DNA of 64,000 bases from Maritalea mobilis. GTDB taxonomy: Bacteria; Pseudomonadota; Alphaproteobacteria; Rhodobacterales; Rhodobacteraceae. The notes under the pieces are model-generated. The model made no database searches. It worked only from the letters and a program-made list of their open reading frames with translations, and had not been told where the DNA came from. A program made the translations under genes and the position numbers. This document shows, piece after piece, positions 51,929 to 62,131 of the stretch. Numbering within the stretch: position 1 is the stretch's first letter; the number at the start of each line of letters is the position of its first letter. The stretch is from NCBI RefSeq assembly GCF_019800885.1, contig NZ_JAHVKE010000001.1:868001-932000 (forward strand). Direction: 5' to 3'.

Positions 51929-54105
51929 CACGCCGCGCGCGTCATATCGTGACGACGGCCCTTGCCGCGGGGCTGATCGCGTTCGCCCCCTTGGACGGAA
52001 CGCGCGCTCAAGGCGTGCCCGCAACCCTGATCGCCGATGACATCCAGTTCGACAGCGTGGGACAGGCCATTACCGCACGCGGCGGGGTCGAGGTGTTCTG
52101 GCAGGGCACCCGGCTGCGCGCCAGCGCCATCACGTACAGCCAGAGCGGTGACCAGATCACGGTCGAAGGTCCGATCACCCTGATCGACGGCACGGGCGAT
52201 ACGATTATCGTCGCGGATTTCGCCGACCTCTCGGCGGACCTGCAAAACGGCGTGCTGCAATCGGCACGGCTGGTGCTGGATCGGCAGTTGCAGATCGCGG
52301 CCACGCAGATCGACCGCACCGACGGGCGCTACACCCAGATGTACCAGGCCGTCGCGTCTTCTTGCGAAGTCTGTTTCGACAACCCGACCCCGCTGTGGGA
52401 AATCCGCGCCGAACGCGTGATCCATGACGCCGAGGAACAGCAGCTCTATTTCGAAGGCGCACAGTTCCGCGTGATCGGCGTGCCGGTCATGTACCTGCCG
52501 CAGATGCGTCTGCCGGATCCGTCGCTGAACCGGGCAACCGGCTTCCTCGCGCCCTCGATCCGGTCGGATGATGTGACCGGGACGCAATTGCAGGTGCCCT
52601 ATTTCATCATGCTGGGCGACCATGCCGACCTGACGCTGACGCCATGGCTGGGCACCGGCGACAGCCAGACGGTGGAGTTGCGCTACCGGCATGCCTTCCG
52701 CAATGGCGGCATCAGCGCGACGGGCGCGATCACCGCCGACGACCTGACCGACGACGACCTGCGCGGTTTCGTGTTCGCCTATGGCCATTTCGACCTGCCG
52801 CGCGATCTTGAACTGGATTTCGCGCTCGAGGCCGTCACCGACGACGGCTACCTGACGACATACGATTTCGACGACCCCGACCTTCTGGAAAGCTTCCTGC
52901 GCATCAGCCGCGTCGATGCGGACAGCTATTTCGAAGCCGGTGGCACGCTCTACAATTCCCTGCGCGACGGCGTCGACAACGACGAGTTGACGACCCAAGT
53001 GGCCCAGGCCAGCTACACCCGCCGCTTTAGTCCGGACCTGATCGGCGGCATCGCCGAATTGAGCCTCGAAGCGATGAGTTATGCCCGCCCGTCTGACGAG
53101 ATCGGCTATACCGTCCCACTCGATCCATCAACGCCGCCGCTTGGCACCGACGTTTCGCGCCTAACGGCGGGCATCGACTGGCAGCGCTCTCACGTCCTGC
53201 CCGCAGGCCTGTTGCTGACCTACGAGGCCGCGCTCTTCGCGGATCTTTACAGCGTGTCCGAAGATCCGGCGCTGAACGGCACCACGACGCGCGTGACGCC
53301 CTACGGTCAGATCGAACTACGCTGGCCGACCCAGAACGTGACAGCCAACGGCGTCAGCCACTTGTTGGAGCCGGTCGTTCAGCTGGCATGGTCACGCACG
53401 ACAGGCGACAGCGTCCCCGTGGAAGACAGCGCCATCGTGGAATTCGACGAGGCGAATCTCTTTGCGCTGGACCGTTACCCCGGCTCCGACCGGCGCGAGG
53501 AAGGCACACGGGCCAATATCGGCCTCAACTACACCCGCACCGACCCGCTGGGATGGTCCGCTGGCATTACGGCGGGCCTCGTTCTGCGCGAAGAGGAAAT
53601 CAACCCTTTCACCGCCGGGTCGGGCCTTGACGGGTTGCAGTCCGACTGGCTCTTCGCGGCCCATGTCGGCCTTGATGACCAGTGGCGCCTGATCAACCGC
53701 GCGATTTTCGACAGCGATTTCGACTTCACGTCGAACGAGATCGCCCTGACATGGACGAATGAGGACTACGATCTTGCCTCCAGCTATATCTGGCTTGAGG
53801 CCGATCAAGCCGAGGGGCGCGACGAGGACCTGTCCGAATGGGCGCTCGATGCCAGTTACCGGATCGACGATTTCTGGCAAGCCGGTGTCGATTGGCGCTA
53901 CGATTTCGAGGAAGGTGAACCGACCCGCACCGGGTTGTCCATCGGCTACCAGAACGAATGCGTGGACGTCGAATTCACGATGTCACGCCGCTATACGACA
54001 GCCAGCGACCTGGAACCGGCCACGTCCTTCGGGCTGACCGTATCATTGAGCGGCTTTGGCGCAACGCGCGAGGGCCGCAGTCAGGCGCGCGCCTGCCGAC
54101 AATGA
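51925..54105 (+). CDS. lptD: LPS-assembly protein LptD
   Basis: A 726-residue outer-membrane protein. A Sec leader (MTRRARHIVTTALAAGLIAF... ending TRAQ) is followed by an OstA/LptA-like domain (ADDIQFDSVGQAITARGGVE) and a large LptD barrel rich in alternating aromatic strands. Cysteines in SSCEVCFD and NECVDVEF are placed for the family's disulfides. It inserts lipopolysaccharide into the outer leaflet. Its size is typical for Rhodobacteraceae. SurA, encoded next, assists its folding. Confidence 0.94.
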   Translation: MTRRARHIVTTALAAGLIAFAPLDGTRAQGVPATLIADDIQFDSVGQAITARGGVEVFWQGTRLRASAITYSQSGDQITVEGPITLIDGTGDTIIVADFADLSADLQNGVLQSARLVLDRQLQIAATQIDRTDGRYTQMYQAVASSCEVCFDNPTPLWEIRAERVIHDAEEQQLYFEGAQFRVIGVPVMYLPQMRLPDPSLNRATGFLAPSIRSDDVTGTQLQVPYFIMLGDHADLTLTPWLGTGDSQTVELRYRHAFRNGGISATGAITADDLTDDDLRGFVFAYGHFDLPRDLELDFALEAVTDDGYLTTYDFDDPDLLESFLRISRVDADSYFEAGGTLYNSLRDGVDNDELTTQVAQASYTRRFSPDLIGGIAELSLEAMSYARPSDEIGYTVPLDPSTPPLGTDVSRLTAGIDWQRSHVLPAGLLLTYEAALFADLYSVSEDPALNGTTTRVTPYGQIELRWPTQNVTANGVSHLLEPVVQLAWSRTTGDSVPVEDSAIVEFDEANLFALDRYPGSDRREEGTRANIGLNYTRTDPLGWSAGITAGLVLREEEINPFTAGSGLDGLQSDWLFAAHVGLDDQWRLINRAIFDSDFDFTSNEIALTWTNEDYDLASSYIWLEADQAEGRDEDLSEWALDASYRIDDFWQAGVDWRYDFEEGEPTRTGLSIGYQNECVDVEFTMSRRYTTASDLEPATSFGLTVSLSGFGATREGRSQARACRQ

Positions 54106-54237
54106 CGCATGGGTCATGAGGGGTTGCACAGCGCCCCCTTGCAGGGCCATGTGTCGAGGAACGAAACGCAAGACCGCCGGCGCGGCCCCGGGCCAGGCCT
54201 CCGGCCGATGCCGCACCGCAGACGAAGAGCAGACCGT

Positions 54238-55485
54238 ATGACCCAGTTTCACCAGACACCGCGCTTCATGCCGATCCCCTTCCTTGCCCTTGTGACGGCG
54301 GGGTTGGCGATGCTTCTCGTGATGGCCCTGCCGGTCACGGCGCAAAGCCCGTTCTCGGCGGCGGCGCGTGTGAATGACGATATCGTCACCTATTATGAAA
54401 TCCGGCAACGTCAGCAGTTCCTCGAAGTTCTCAACGCCCCCAACACCAGCGCCGACGAGGTGCTGGAAACCCTGATCGAAGAACGCCTGAAGCGGCAAGC
54501 GGGCGAGATGATGGGTCTGGTTGCGGACGCAGAACAGATCGAGGCCGGCGTCGAAGAATTCGCCGCCCGCGCCAATCTCGGCCCCGAGCAGTTCATCCGC
54601 GCACTGGCCGAGGAAGGCGTGGCGCCCGAGACCTTCCGGGATTTCGTCGCGAACGGGATCACCTGGCGCAATGTCGTCGGTGCGCGGTTTAGACGTCAGG
54701 CCGAGGTCGGCGAAGATGAAGTCGAGCGCGCCGTTGCCGCAGGGTTCGACACCGGCGGAATGCGCGTGCGACTGGCCGAGTTGATCGTGCCGATCACGGC
54801 GCAGAACCAGGCGAACCTCGTCAGCGAATTGAACCGGCTGCGCGCGCAGGTCCAGGGCTCGACCAGCCGCTTCTCGGAAGCCGCCAGCCGGTTTTCCGCC
54901 GCCTCCTCGCGCGAGAATGGCGGCCTGACCGATTGGCGCCCGCTGACGGCCCTTCCGCCGCAATTGCAACAGATGATGATGAGCATGTCCGTCGGGCAGG
55001 TGACCGAGCCGATCAACCTTGGCAACGCCGTGGCGTTGTTCCAATTGCGCGGCCTGAGCGAGCCGACCGTGGCCGCTCCCGAGGTGTCCTCCGTGGATTA
55101 CCTGACCATCGCCATCCCCGGCGGGCGCACCGCCGAGGCGCTGGCCGAGGCACAGCGCCTCGGCGACCAGGTGGATACCTGCGACGATTTCTACGGCGTG
55201 CTGCCGGGCGGGTTCGAGCGCGTGACCCAAGCCGTGCGCGAGATCCCCAGCGACATCGCCGTGGCCTTGTCGCGCCTCGACGAGAACGAGTTCTCGACCG
55301 AGGTGACACGCGGAGAGGGCGCGGTTTTGTTGATGACCATGTTGTGCGAGCGCAATTACGACGTGCCGGACGCCGCCTATGAAGAGGTGCGTGCAGCCCT
55401 GTTCTCGCAGCGGCTGGAAGCCTTCGCATCCAGCTACCTGCAGGAATTGCGCGCGGACGCCATCATTTTCTACACCGAAGGCTGA
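54238..55485 (+). CDS. surA: Periplasmic chaperone/peptidyl-prolyl isomerase SurA
   Basis: A 415-residue SurA-family protein. A hydrophobic leader (residues 10-36, ending VTAQ) precedes the SurA N domain (FSAAARVNDDIVTYYEIRQR) and a central PpiC-like region (RVRLAELIVPITAQNQANLV, then ASRENGGLTDWRPLTALPPQ). A second rotamase unit is degenerate, as is common in alphaproteobacteria. It escorts outer-membrane proteins, including LptD. ATG 54238 is used; an earlier frame start has no leader. Confidence 0.9.
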   Translation: MTQFHQTPRFMPIPFLALVTAGLAMLLVMALPVTAQSPFSAAARVNDDIVTYYEIRQRQQFLEVLNAPNTSADEVLETLIEERLKRQAGEMMGLVADAEQIEAGVEEFAARANLGPEQFIRALAEEGVAPETFRDFVANGITWRNVVGARFRRQAEVGEDEVERAVAAGFDTGGMRVRLAELIVPITAQNQANLVSELNRLRAQVQGSTSRFSEAASRFSAASSRENGGLTDWRPLTALPPQLQQMMMSMSVGQVTEPINLGNAVALFQLRGLSEPTVAAPEVSSVDYLTIAIPGGRTAEALAEAQRLGDQVDTCDDFYGVLPGGFERVTQAVREIPSDIAVALSRLDENEFSTEVTRGEGAVLLMTMLCERNYDVPDAAYEEVRAALFSQRLEAFASSYLQELRADAIIFYTEG

Positions 55486-55495
55486 GGCGCTGTCG

Positions 55496-56482
55496 GTGAC
55501 ACAGCCTGCCCCGATTGTCCTGACCCTGGGCGAACCCGCCGGCATCGGCCCCGAGATCGCCGCCGCGGCCTGGAGCCGCCTGTCCGGTCGGCTGCCCTTT
55601 TTCGTTCTGGGCGATCCGAAACACCTGGAAGGGCTCGGCGTGCCCATCGCGCCGATCCATGCCGCGGCTGAGGCGGACACGGCGATCTTCCATGGCCTGC
55701 CCGTCCTGCCTCATGCCTTTCCCGCCGCGCGTGAGCCCGGGCGGCCATCGGCGGAAAATGCCTCTGCGGTCATCGACGCGATCGCGCGGGCCGTCGACCT
55801 GGTGATGCGGGGCGAGGCCGGGGCGCTGACGACCGGGCCGATCCACAAGAAGGCCTTGCAGGACGGCGCCGGGTTCCGTTTCCCGGGCCACACGGAATAC
55901 CTCGCCCATCTGGGCGGCGTCGACCGCGTGGTGATGATGCTGGCCGGGCCCGACCTGCGGGTGGTGCCGACAACCATCCATATCGCGCTGCACGACGTGC
56001 CGGCGGCCCTGACCCGTCCCTTGCTGATGGATACGATCCGCATCACCGACGCCGCGCTCAGGCACGATTTCGGGATCGAGACGCCGCGCCTGGCCATCGC
56101 CGGTCTGAACCCGCATGCGGGTGAAGGCGGGGCGATGGGCATGGAAGAGATCGAGTTGATCGGCCCGGTGATCGAGACCTTGAAAGCCGAGGGGCTGGCG
56201 CTGTCGGGGCCGCATTCCGCCGACACGCTGTTCCACGCCAAGGCCCGCGCCCGCTATGACGCGGCGATCTGCATGTATCACGACCAGGCGCTGATCCCGA
56301 TCAAGACGCTGGCTTTCGACCAGGGGGTGAACGTGACCCTGGGGCTGCCCTTCATTCGCACCTCGCCCGATCATGGCACGGCGTTCGACATCGCGGGCCA
56401 GGGCATCGCCGACCCGGCCAGCCTGATCGCCGCGCTGGAGATGGCGGCCGAGATGGCCATCGCCCGCAGCGCGCGACGCTAG
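55496..56482 (+). CDS. pdxA: 4-hydroxythreonine-4-phosphate dehydrogenase
   Basis: A 328-residue NAD-dependent enzyme of pyridoxal 5'-phosphate synthesis. LTLGEPAGIGPEIAAAAW at the start, FPGHTEYLAHLGGVDRVVMM, the metal-binding histidines in PTTIHIALHDVP and LNPHAGEGGAMGMEEIE, and YHDQALIPIKTLAFDQGVNV near the end are diagnostic. GTG 55496 follows GAGGCG and comes 10 bp after surA. The surA-pdxA-ksgA order is widely conserved. Confidence 0.96.
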   Translation: MTQPAPIVLTLGEPAGIGPEIAAAAWSRLSGRLPFFVLGDPKHLEGLGVPIAPIHAAAEADTAIFHGLPVLPHAFPAAREPGRPSAENASAVIDAIARAVDLVMRGEAGALTTGPIHKKALQDGAGFRFPGHTEYLAHLGGVDRVVMMLAGPDLRVVPTTIHIALHDVPAALTRPLLMDTIRITDAALRHDFGIETPRLAIAGLNPHAGEGGAMGMEEIELIGPVIETLKAEGLALSGPHSADTLFHAKARARYDAAICMYHDQALIPIKTLAFDQGVNVTLGLPFIRTSPDHGTAFDIAGQGIADPASLIAALEMAAEMAIARSARR

Positions 56483-56549
56483 GGCCCGTCGAGGGACCGC
56501 GCCGTCAGGGGCATCGAGCCCCTTCCGGCGCAGACGCCTTCGGCATCTT

Positions 56550-56578
56550 GCATATTTGAAGGATAAAGATTCAGCAGG
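56550..56578 (+). repeat. Intergenic repeat motif, copy 1
   Basis: GCATATTTG-A-AGGATAAAGAT followed by TCAGCAGG, preceded by a small GC hairpin (GACGCCTTCGGCATC type). It matches 63704-63732 at 26 of 29 positions. Both copies sit in intergenic DNA just before a gene. I recall similar GC-hairpin plus ATATTT motifs in Rhodobacteraceae intergenic regions, possibly terminator-like. Confidence 0.55.
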
Positions 56579-56634
56579 TTGGAGCCTGCGGGCAGATGCT
56601 TGCGCCGGGAACCGGCTTCTGCGCATCTGGGCGC

Positions 56635-57477
56635 ATGAGCACCATCGACAATCTTCCCCCCTTGCGAGAGGTCATCGCGGCACACGGCCTGTCCGCGCGC
56701 AAATCGCTGGGGCAGAACTTCCTGCTGGACCTGAACCTGACGGCGCGGATCGCGCGGGTGGCGGGCGATTTGACAGGCGCCGACGTGCTGGAGGTCGGCC
56801 CCGGCCCCGGCGGGTTGACGCGCGGGCTATTGGCGGAAGGCGCGCGGCGCGTCGTGGCCGTGGAAAAGGACGCCCGCTGCCTGCCCGCACTGGCAGAGAT
56901 CGCGGCAGCCTATCCGGGTCGGCTGGAGGTTCTGAACGCCGATGCGCTTGAGGTCGATTGGGCCGCGCATCTGACCCCGCCGGTGAAGGTGGTGGCAAAC
57001 CTGCCTTACAATGTCGGGACAGAGTTGCTGGTGCGCTGGCTGACGCCGCCCGCCTGGCCGCCGCTCTGGACCTCGCTGACGCTGATGTTCCAGCGCGAGG
57101 TGGCCGAGCGGATCGTGGCGCAGCCTGGGTCGAAGGCTTACGGGCGGCTGGCGATCCTGTCACAATGGCGGACCGAGGCGAAGATCGCGCTGAGCCTGCC
57201 GCCCGAGGCCTTCACCCCGCCCCCCAAGGTCCGCTCGGCCGTGGTTCACCTGACCGCCCTGCCCGAGCCGCGCTTTCCAGCCGACCCGGACGTGTTGAGC
57301 CGGGTAGTCGCCGCGGCGTTCAACCAGCGGCGCAAGATGCTGCGCGCCAGCCTGAAAGGCGTGGCCCCGGATATCGAGGAGCGGTTGCGTGCCGCCGGGA
57401 TCAAGCCCACGGACCGGGCCGAGCAGGTGCCCCTTGAGGGGTTCTGCGCCCTCGCCCGCGAGATTGCAAAAGGCTGA
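56635..57477 (+). CDS. ksgA: 16S rRNA dimethyladenosine transferase
   Basis: A 280-residue methyltransferase that dimethylates two adjacent adenosines in the 3' helix of 16S rRNA. The family start [20 protein letters not shown], the SAM site [15 protein letters not shown] and the catalytic motif [10 protein letters not shown] are all present. ATG 56635 gives normal length; upstream in-frame starts add unrelated residues. It ends next to a bidirectional terminator. Confidence 0.96.
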   Translation: MSTIDNLPPLREVIAAHGLSARKSLGQNFLLDLNLTARIARVAGDLTGADVLEVGPGPGGLTRGLLAEGARRVVAVEKDARCLPALAEIAAAYPGRLEVLNADALEVDWAAHLTPPVKVVANLPYNVGTELLVRWLTPPAWPPLWTSLTLMFQREVAERIVAQPGSKAYGRLAILSQWRTEAKIALSLPPEAFTPPPKVRSAVVHLTALPEPRFPADPDVLSRVVAAAFNQRRKMLRASLKGVAPDIEERLRAAGIKPTDRAEQVPLEGFCALAREIAKG

Positions 57478-57482
57478 GACCA

Positions 57483-57509
57483 AAAAGGCCGCCCGTGAGG
57501 CGGCCTTTT
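57483..57509. terminator. Bidirectional intrinsic terminator between ksgA and DUF4167 gene
   Basis: AAAAGGCCGCC (57483-57493) and GGCGGCCTTTT (57499-57509) form an 11-bp perfect stem with a 5-base loop. A runs on one side and T runs on the other let it terminate transcription from both converging genes. Confidence 0.88.
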
Positions 57510-57531
57510 CAATCCGGTCAGACGCTTGTGC

Positions 57532-58113
57532 TTATTCAGCGGCCTCTTGCGGCGGTTGATCGCCGCCCTCGGTGCCGCCGGCCTCGGCGGTCGGGGCGCT
57601 TTCCTTTGGCTTGCGGCGGCTGCGCGTGCGCTTGGGCTTGCTTTCGGGCGTTTCGACAAGGCCGGAGTCGTTGTCCGAATTGTCGATCACGGCGTCAAAC
57701 GGCTTTTGCTGATCGCCCTCGCTCTTGGCTTCGGGTTTGGCTTCGGACTTGCTGTCCTGTTTGGGCTCGTCGCCCTCGGCCTGCTGATCGCCCTTGCGTT
57801 GATCGCCCTGGCCCTTTTGCTGGTTGCCGCCCTGCTGGTTTTGCTGCTGCTCGCGGCGCGCTTCCTGCTCGCGCTGCGCCTCGGCCAGCATCCGCAGGTA
57901 ATGCTCGGCATGCTGCTGGAAATTTTCCGCCGCGACCCGGTCGTTGCTCAGCTGCGCATCGCGCGCGAGCTGGTTGTATTTGTCGATGATCTGCTGCGGG
58001 GTGCCACGCACCTTCCCCTCGGGGCCGGAGCTGTCAAAGACACGGTTGACGATGTTGCCGACCGAGCGGTTGCGGTTCCCTTTGGACCGCGAACGGTTCT
58101 TAGATGATCTCAT
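57532..58113 (-). CDS. DUF4167 domain-containing protein
   Basis: A 193-residue basic then low-complexity protein. The conserved N-terminal DUF4167 part (residues 1-75) includes NRVFDSSGPEGKVRGTPQQI followed by NDRVAAENFQQHAEHYLR; the remainder is a Gln/Lys/Glu/Pro-rich disordered tail with an RTRSRRKPK cluster. The family is widespread in alphaproteobacteria and of unknown function; the basic N-terminus suggests nucleic-acid or ribosome association. ATG 58113 is used; the frame continues upstream without family similarity. Confidence 0.88.
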   Translation of the reverse strand: MRSSKNRSRSKGNRNRSVGNIVNRVFDSSGPEGKVRGTPQQIIDKYNQLARDAQLSNDRVAAENFQQHAEHYLRMLAEAQREQEARREQQQNQQGGNQQKGQGDQRKGDQQAEGDEPKQDSKSEAKPEAKSEGDQQKPFDAVIDNSDNDSGLVETPESKPKRTRSRRKPKESAPTAEAGGTEGGDQPPQEAAE

Positions 58114-58383
58114 GTTGGTTCTTTGATCCAGTTGTCCTGGGTTTGCAAAGGGACGAGGCCCATGCCCCGATCCGCTGGTGCGACGAACCGACGTGCAAGC
58201 ACACAGGTCCGCGATTTCTGGCAAATGCGCCGGCGGCGGCCAAGGCCGCGTCGCCCGCTTGACTCGAGTAAGCACGCAAACCCGCGCGAAACAAGGCCAA
58301 AACGACGTTTTCGCCATATTTGGCCGTGAGAAGCGGCATTTTGCCCATCCGCGTGTCGGATCGGCACCGCTTGCCGCGTAACC

Positions 58384-59223
58384 CTAGGGCACTCGGGCCG
58401 AGGCCACGCGGTCCTTTCCGTTAATATCGGGGTGGAGACCACAATCCGCAAGCCCCGCCCCGGCCATCAGGTCCAGCAATGCAGGGCCCTGGTTTTCGCC
58501 GATCTCAAAGAGCAGGCGGGCGCCCTTGGCGGCATGCGCACCCAGGCCCGACAGGATCGCGCGATAGGCCGCGAGGCCGTCGCCGCCGGGCGTCAGCGCC
58601 ATCTGCGGTTCATATCGGGTCACTTCGGGGGAGAGGCCCGCGTACTCCTGCGCGGTCACGTAGGGCGGGTTCGACAGCATGAGGTCGAAGGCGCCATCGA
58701 CGCCTTCCCACCAATCGGCCTGCTGCAAGGTCAGGCGATCGACAACGCCGTGGGCCTCGGCGTTTCTTCGGGCCACCGCAAGGGCCTCGGGCGAGGCATC
58801 CGTGGCAAGCCCGGTCGCATCAGGACGCTCGGCCAAAAGCGTGACAACAATCGCGCCCGACCCGGTCCCGAGGTCGATCAGACGCGCGAAAGGGGCTGAC
58901 AGGGCAACGTCGATCAGCGTTTCCGTATCGGGACGCGGGGTAAGCACGGCACGGCTGACGGCAAATTCGCGTCCATAAAAGTTCCAATGCCCGAGGATCT
59001 GGGCGAGCGGCTCGCGCGCGGCACGACGGTCGAGCATCGCCTCTGCCTGCGCTTCGACGGAGGCTGCAAGCGGGTCGCCCGCCTCGCTGAGAAGACGCGC
59101 AGCAGACCAGCCGGTTGCCGCACGCAGGATCAGGCGCGCATCACGCTGCGCCTCGGGCAGGCCGATCAACGGGGCCAAACGGGCGACCGCCATCCGCAGC
59201 CAGACTGCACCCGTCATCGTCAT
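58384..59223 (-). CDS. prmC: Peptide chain release factor N5-glutamine methyltransferase
   Basis: A 279-residue HemK/PrmC enzyme that methylates the glutamine of the GGQ motif in release factors. The SAM-binding sequence LIDLGTGSGAIVVTLLAE and the catalytic NPPY in LMLSNPPYVTAQEY are present, with the N-terminal helical domain before them. It lies directly downstream of prfA, the gene for its substrate, on the same strand. Confidence 0.95.
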   Translation of the reverse strand: MTMTGAVWLRMAVARLAPLIGLPEAQRDARLILRAATGWSAARLLSEAGDPLAASVEAQAEAMLDRRAAREPLAQILGHWNFYGREFAVSRAVLTPRPDTETLIDVALSAPFARLIDLGTGSGAIVVTLLAERPDATGLATDASPEALAVARRNAEAHGVVDRLTLQQADWWEGVDGAFDLMLSNPPYVTAQEYAGLSPEVTRYEPQMALTPGGDGLAAYRAILSGLGAHAAKGARLLFEIGENQGPALLDLMAGAGLADCGLHPDINGKDRVASARVP

Positions 59224-59335
59224 GGGGCCGGCCTGCGCCCGCCACCGTGGCGGACTCTTGCAAACGCGCGCCGGTGGTCAGCCCGGTTCGGCTCCGGGGG
59301 GCGGCGGCACGACGGGGCGCTGTACTGACCTGCCT

Positions 59336-60409
59336 TCACCCCTGCCCCTCCATCTCGGCCAGCATCTGCGCTTGCGCGTCGGCGGTCAGCGCGTCGATGA
59401 CGTCATCGAGATCGCCGCCCATCACCTCGCCCAGCTTGTAGAGCGTCAGGTTGATCCGGTGATCGGTCACGCGGCCTTGCGGGAAATTGTATGTGCGGAT
59501 GCGCTCGGACCGGTCGCCGGATCCGACCTGCGCCTTGCGGTCGGCGGAACGCTCCTCCTCGGCGCGGCGTCGTTCCAGGTCATAGAGCCGCGCCCGCAAC
59601 ACGCCCATCGCGATCTCGCGGTTGCGGTGCTGGGATTTCTCGGAACTCGTAACGACGATCCCGGTGGGAAGATGGGTGATGCGCACCGCCGAGTCGGTGG
59701 TGTTGACGTGCTGCCCCCCGGCCCCGGACGACCGCATGGTGTCGATGCGGATGTCCTGCGCGGGAATGTCGATCTCGACCGCCTCGGCCTCGGGCAGGAC
59801 GGCAACGGTGGCGGCCGAGGTGTGGATACGTCCGCCCGACTCCGTTTCGGGCACACGCTGCACCCGGTGCACGCCGGATTCGTATTTCAACCGGGCAAAG
59901 ACCCCCTCGCCCACGATCCGCGCCGTGACCTCCTTGATGCCGCCCAGCTCGGTCTCCTGCAAATCCACGATCTCGACCGTCCAGCCGCGCGCCTCGGCAT
60001 ACCGGGTGTACATGCGCAGCAGATCGCCCGCGAAAAGCGCGGCCTCCTCCCCGCCGGTGCCAGGCCGGATTTCCAGCATCGCGGGGCGGGCATCGGCGGC
60101 ATCCTTGGGCAGAAGCGCGAGGCGCAGCGCATGTTCGGCGCGGGGCAGCTCTTCGCGGATGCGGGCGATTTCCTCCTCGGCGAGGTCGCGCATCTCGGGA
60201 TCGGCCAGCATCGCCTCGGCCTCCTCCATGCCGTTGCGCAAGGCATCATGGGCGGCAATCTGCGCCACGACCGGCTTCAGCTCGCTGTATTCGCGGCTGA
60301 TTTCGGCGATCCTGTCCGGGTCGGGCCCGGCATTGAGCTGCGCTTCGAGATACTCGAACCGGTCGGTGATCTGGCGCAGGCGATCGAGTGGGAGATTGGC
60401 GGGCTGCAT
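59336..60409 (-). CDS. prfA: Peptide chain release factor 1
   Basis: A 357-residue class I release factor reading UAA/UAG. The GGQ motif is in [20 protein letters not shown], preceded by the anticodon-like region with PET in [17 protein letters not shown] 60409 ([14 protein letters not shown]) gives the usual length. It forms an operon with prmC, which methylates its GGQ glutamine. Confidence 0.97.
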   Translation of the reverse strand: MQPANLPLDRLRQITDRFEYLEAQLNAGPDPDRIAEISREYSELKPVVAQIAAHDALRNGMEEAEAMLADPEMRDLAEEEIARIREELPRAEHALRLALLPKDAADARPAMLEIRPGTGGEEAALFAGDLLRMYTRYAEARGWTVEIVDLQETELGGIKEVTARIVGEGVFARLKYESGVHRVQRVPETESGGRIHTSAATVAVLPEAEAVEIDIPAQDIRIDTMRSSGAGGQHVNTTDSAVRITHLPTGIVVTSSEKSQHRNREIAMGVLRARLYDLERRRAEEERSADRKAQVGSGDRSERIRTYNFPQGRVTDHRINLTLYKLGEVMGGDLDDVIDALTADAQAQMLAEMEGQG

Positions 60410-60472
60410 GGATGTGGAAGTGCCGTGCAGCGCCCGCGCGGTCAAGAGCGCTTGACGCGGCGCAACGCGCGG

Positions 60473-60916
60473 TCAGGGGGCCAGAGGCTCGGTCCAGCGG
60501 GTCACGCGCGCCCGGTTCGCGCCAAGGTCGGAGGTTCCGAAGCGTGAGCGTGAAAAGATCTCGACCCGGGTTGCATCGCCCTCCGGCACCAACCGGATCG
60601 ACACCGCGTCGGGAAAGCCCATCAGGGGTGTGCGCACGACGTAGGTGGCATGGCCCTCGGCCAAGTCGCCCGCGATCAGCGTCGCGTTATCGGCCGCGGC
60701 AACCTGTTCGAGGATCGCGGCCGTCTCGGACAGCGAGCCGCCGTTGCGCGGCGCGTCGTCCCCGACCAACAGCACGTAATTCGGCGTCGAGGGCGGCGTC
60801 ACCTCGGACGGCTCGACGTGCCAATCCTCCGCCGGCATGGAGACCTGGCGAAAATAGATCGCTCCAGCAACGATGGCGATAAGGATGAGAGCGGCGATGA
60901 TCAACAGGATACGCAT
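60473..60916 (-). CDS. DUF1499 domain-containing protein
   Basis: A 147-residue protein with one N-terminal membrane helix (ILLIIAALILIAIVAGAIYF). The rest matches DUF1499: after a short extracellular start, VRTPLMGFPDAVSIRLVPEG and RVEIFSRSRFGTSDLGANRA are the conserved core. Function unknown. It lies between ackA and prfA on the same strand. Confidence 0.85.
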   Translation of the reverse strand: MRILLIIAALILIAIVAGAIYFRQVSMPAEDWHVEPSEVTPPSTPNYVLLVGDDAPRNGGSLSETAAILEQVAAADNATLIAGDLAEGHATYVVRTPLMGFPDAVSIRLVPEGDATRVEIFSRSRFGTSDLGANRARVTRWTEPLAP

Positions 60917-60982
60917 GGAACCTCAGGTGGGGTGCGGGAAGCGACGGTCAAGGGATGGTGTCTTTGGTGCGGGGCGCATCGG

Positions 60983-62131
60983 TTACAAAAGCGCTGCGGT
61001 GGCACGCGCGATGACGCGCTCCTCATCGGTCGGTAGAACAAGAATGGGCACCGGCCCCGACTCGATCCGTGTGGCGTTGGCGGCATTGGCCTTGGCATCG
61101 ACCGCCAGCCCGAGAAAGCCGAGTTTCTCAAGCGCGCGCGCCCGGATCGGCGCCGCATGCTCCCCGATCCCGCCGGTGAAGACCAGCGCATCCAGACCGC
61201 CGAGCGACGCCGCCAGCGCCCCGATCTCGCGCGCCAGTCGCGACGTGAAATAGGCAACCGCCTGTTCGGCGCGTGGATCGGTCGAGCCCAGCAGGGTGCG
61301 CATGTCGTGGCTGATCCCCGACAGGCCTTTCAATCCGCTTTCCTTGTAAAGGAGCTTGGTCAGCGCGGCGGCATCGTATCCCGCATCGACGAGGTAGATC
61401 AGCACACCGGGGTCGATCTGGCCCGAGCGGGTCCCCATGGGCATCCCGTCAAGCGCGGAGAAACCCATGGTCGAGTCGACCGAAACGCCTTTTTTCGTGG
61501 CGCAAAGCGAAGATCCATTTCCTAAATGTGCAATAATTACATTGCCCTGCGAGATGCTACTAAAGTCCTGCTTGAGCTTAGAGGTGATGAAATCGTAGCT
61601 GAGCCCGTGAAACCCGTAGCGGCGCACCCCTTCGTCATGGAAGCGCCGGGGCAGCGCGAAGGTGTCGTTCACCCAAGGATGGCCACGATGGAACGCCGTA
61701 TCGAAACAGGCGATCTGCGGCGCGCCGGGAAAGGCCGCGCGGGCGGCGGAGATCCCGGCAAGGTTGTGCGGCTGGTGCAGCGGGGCCAGCGGCGACAGCG
61801 TCTTGAGATAGGCGATCAGGTCGTCGTCCAGGTGCCGCGGGCCGTCGAGATAGGGTCCGCCATGGACCAAGCGATGCCCGATGCCGGCGATCTCGTCCCC
61901 GGCCAGCAAGGGTTTGAGCGCGGCGATGATGGCCGTAAGCGCAGCCTGGTGATCCGGCGCGGCGACCGCCGCGCGGGTTTCCCCCTCGCCCGCGTCCAGA
62001 ACGAGCGCCGCATCTGGACCGATCCCGTCGACCTGCCCCCGCGCCTCTTCCACCGGGTCGTCGCCCTCCCGGTAGAGGCCGAACTTGATGGAACTGGACC
62101 CGGCATTGAGCGTCAGGATCGCCCGGCTCAT
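60983..62131 (-). CDS. ackA: Acetate kinase
   Basis: A 382-residue acetokinase that interconverts acetyl phosphate and acetate with ATP. LTLNAGSSSIKFGLYREGDD at the start, RRYGFHGLSYDFI, HLGNGSSLCATKKGVSVDST and the late FTGGIGEHAAPIRARALE are signatures. The gene overlaps the stop of the upstream maoC-pta gene as ATGA. Codons around 61495-61570 (GTA ATT ATT, TTA, GGA) are strikingly AT-rich against the rest of the gene, although the protein motif there is intact. Confidence 0.96.
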   Translation of the reverse strand: MSRAILTLNAGSSSIKFGLYREGDDPVEEARGQVDGIGPDAALVLDAGEGETRAAVAAPDHQAALTAIIAALKPLLAGDEIAGIGHRLVHGGPYLDGPRHLDDDLIAYLKTLSPLAPLHQPHNLAGISAARAAFPGAPQIACFDTAFHRGHPWVNDTFALPRRFHDEGVRRYGFHGLSYDFITSKLKQDFSSISQGNVIIAHLGNGSSLCATKKGVSVDSTMGFSALDGMPMGTRSGQIDPGVLIYLVDAGYDAAALTKLLYKESGLKGLSGISHDMRTLLGSTDPRAEQAVAYFTSRLAREIGALAASLGGLDALVFTGGIGEHAAPIRARALEKLGFLGLAVDAKANAANATRIESGPVPILVLPTDEERVIARATAALL

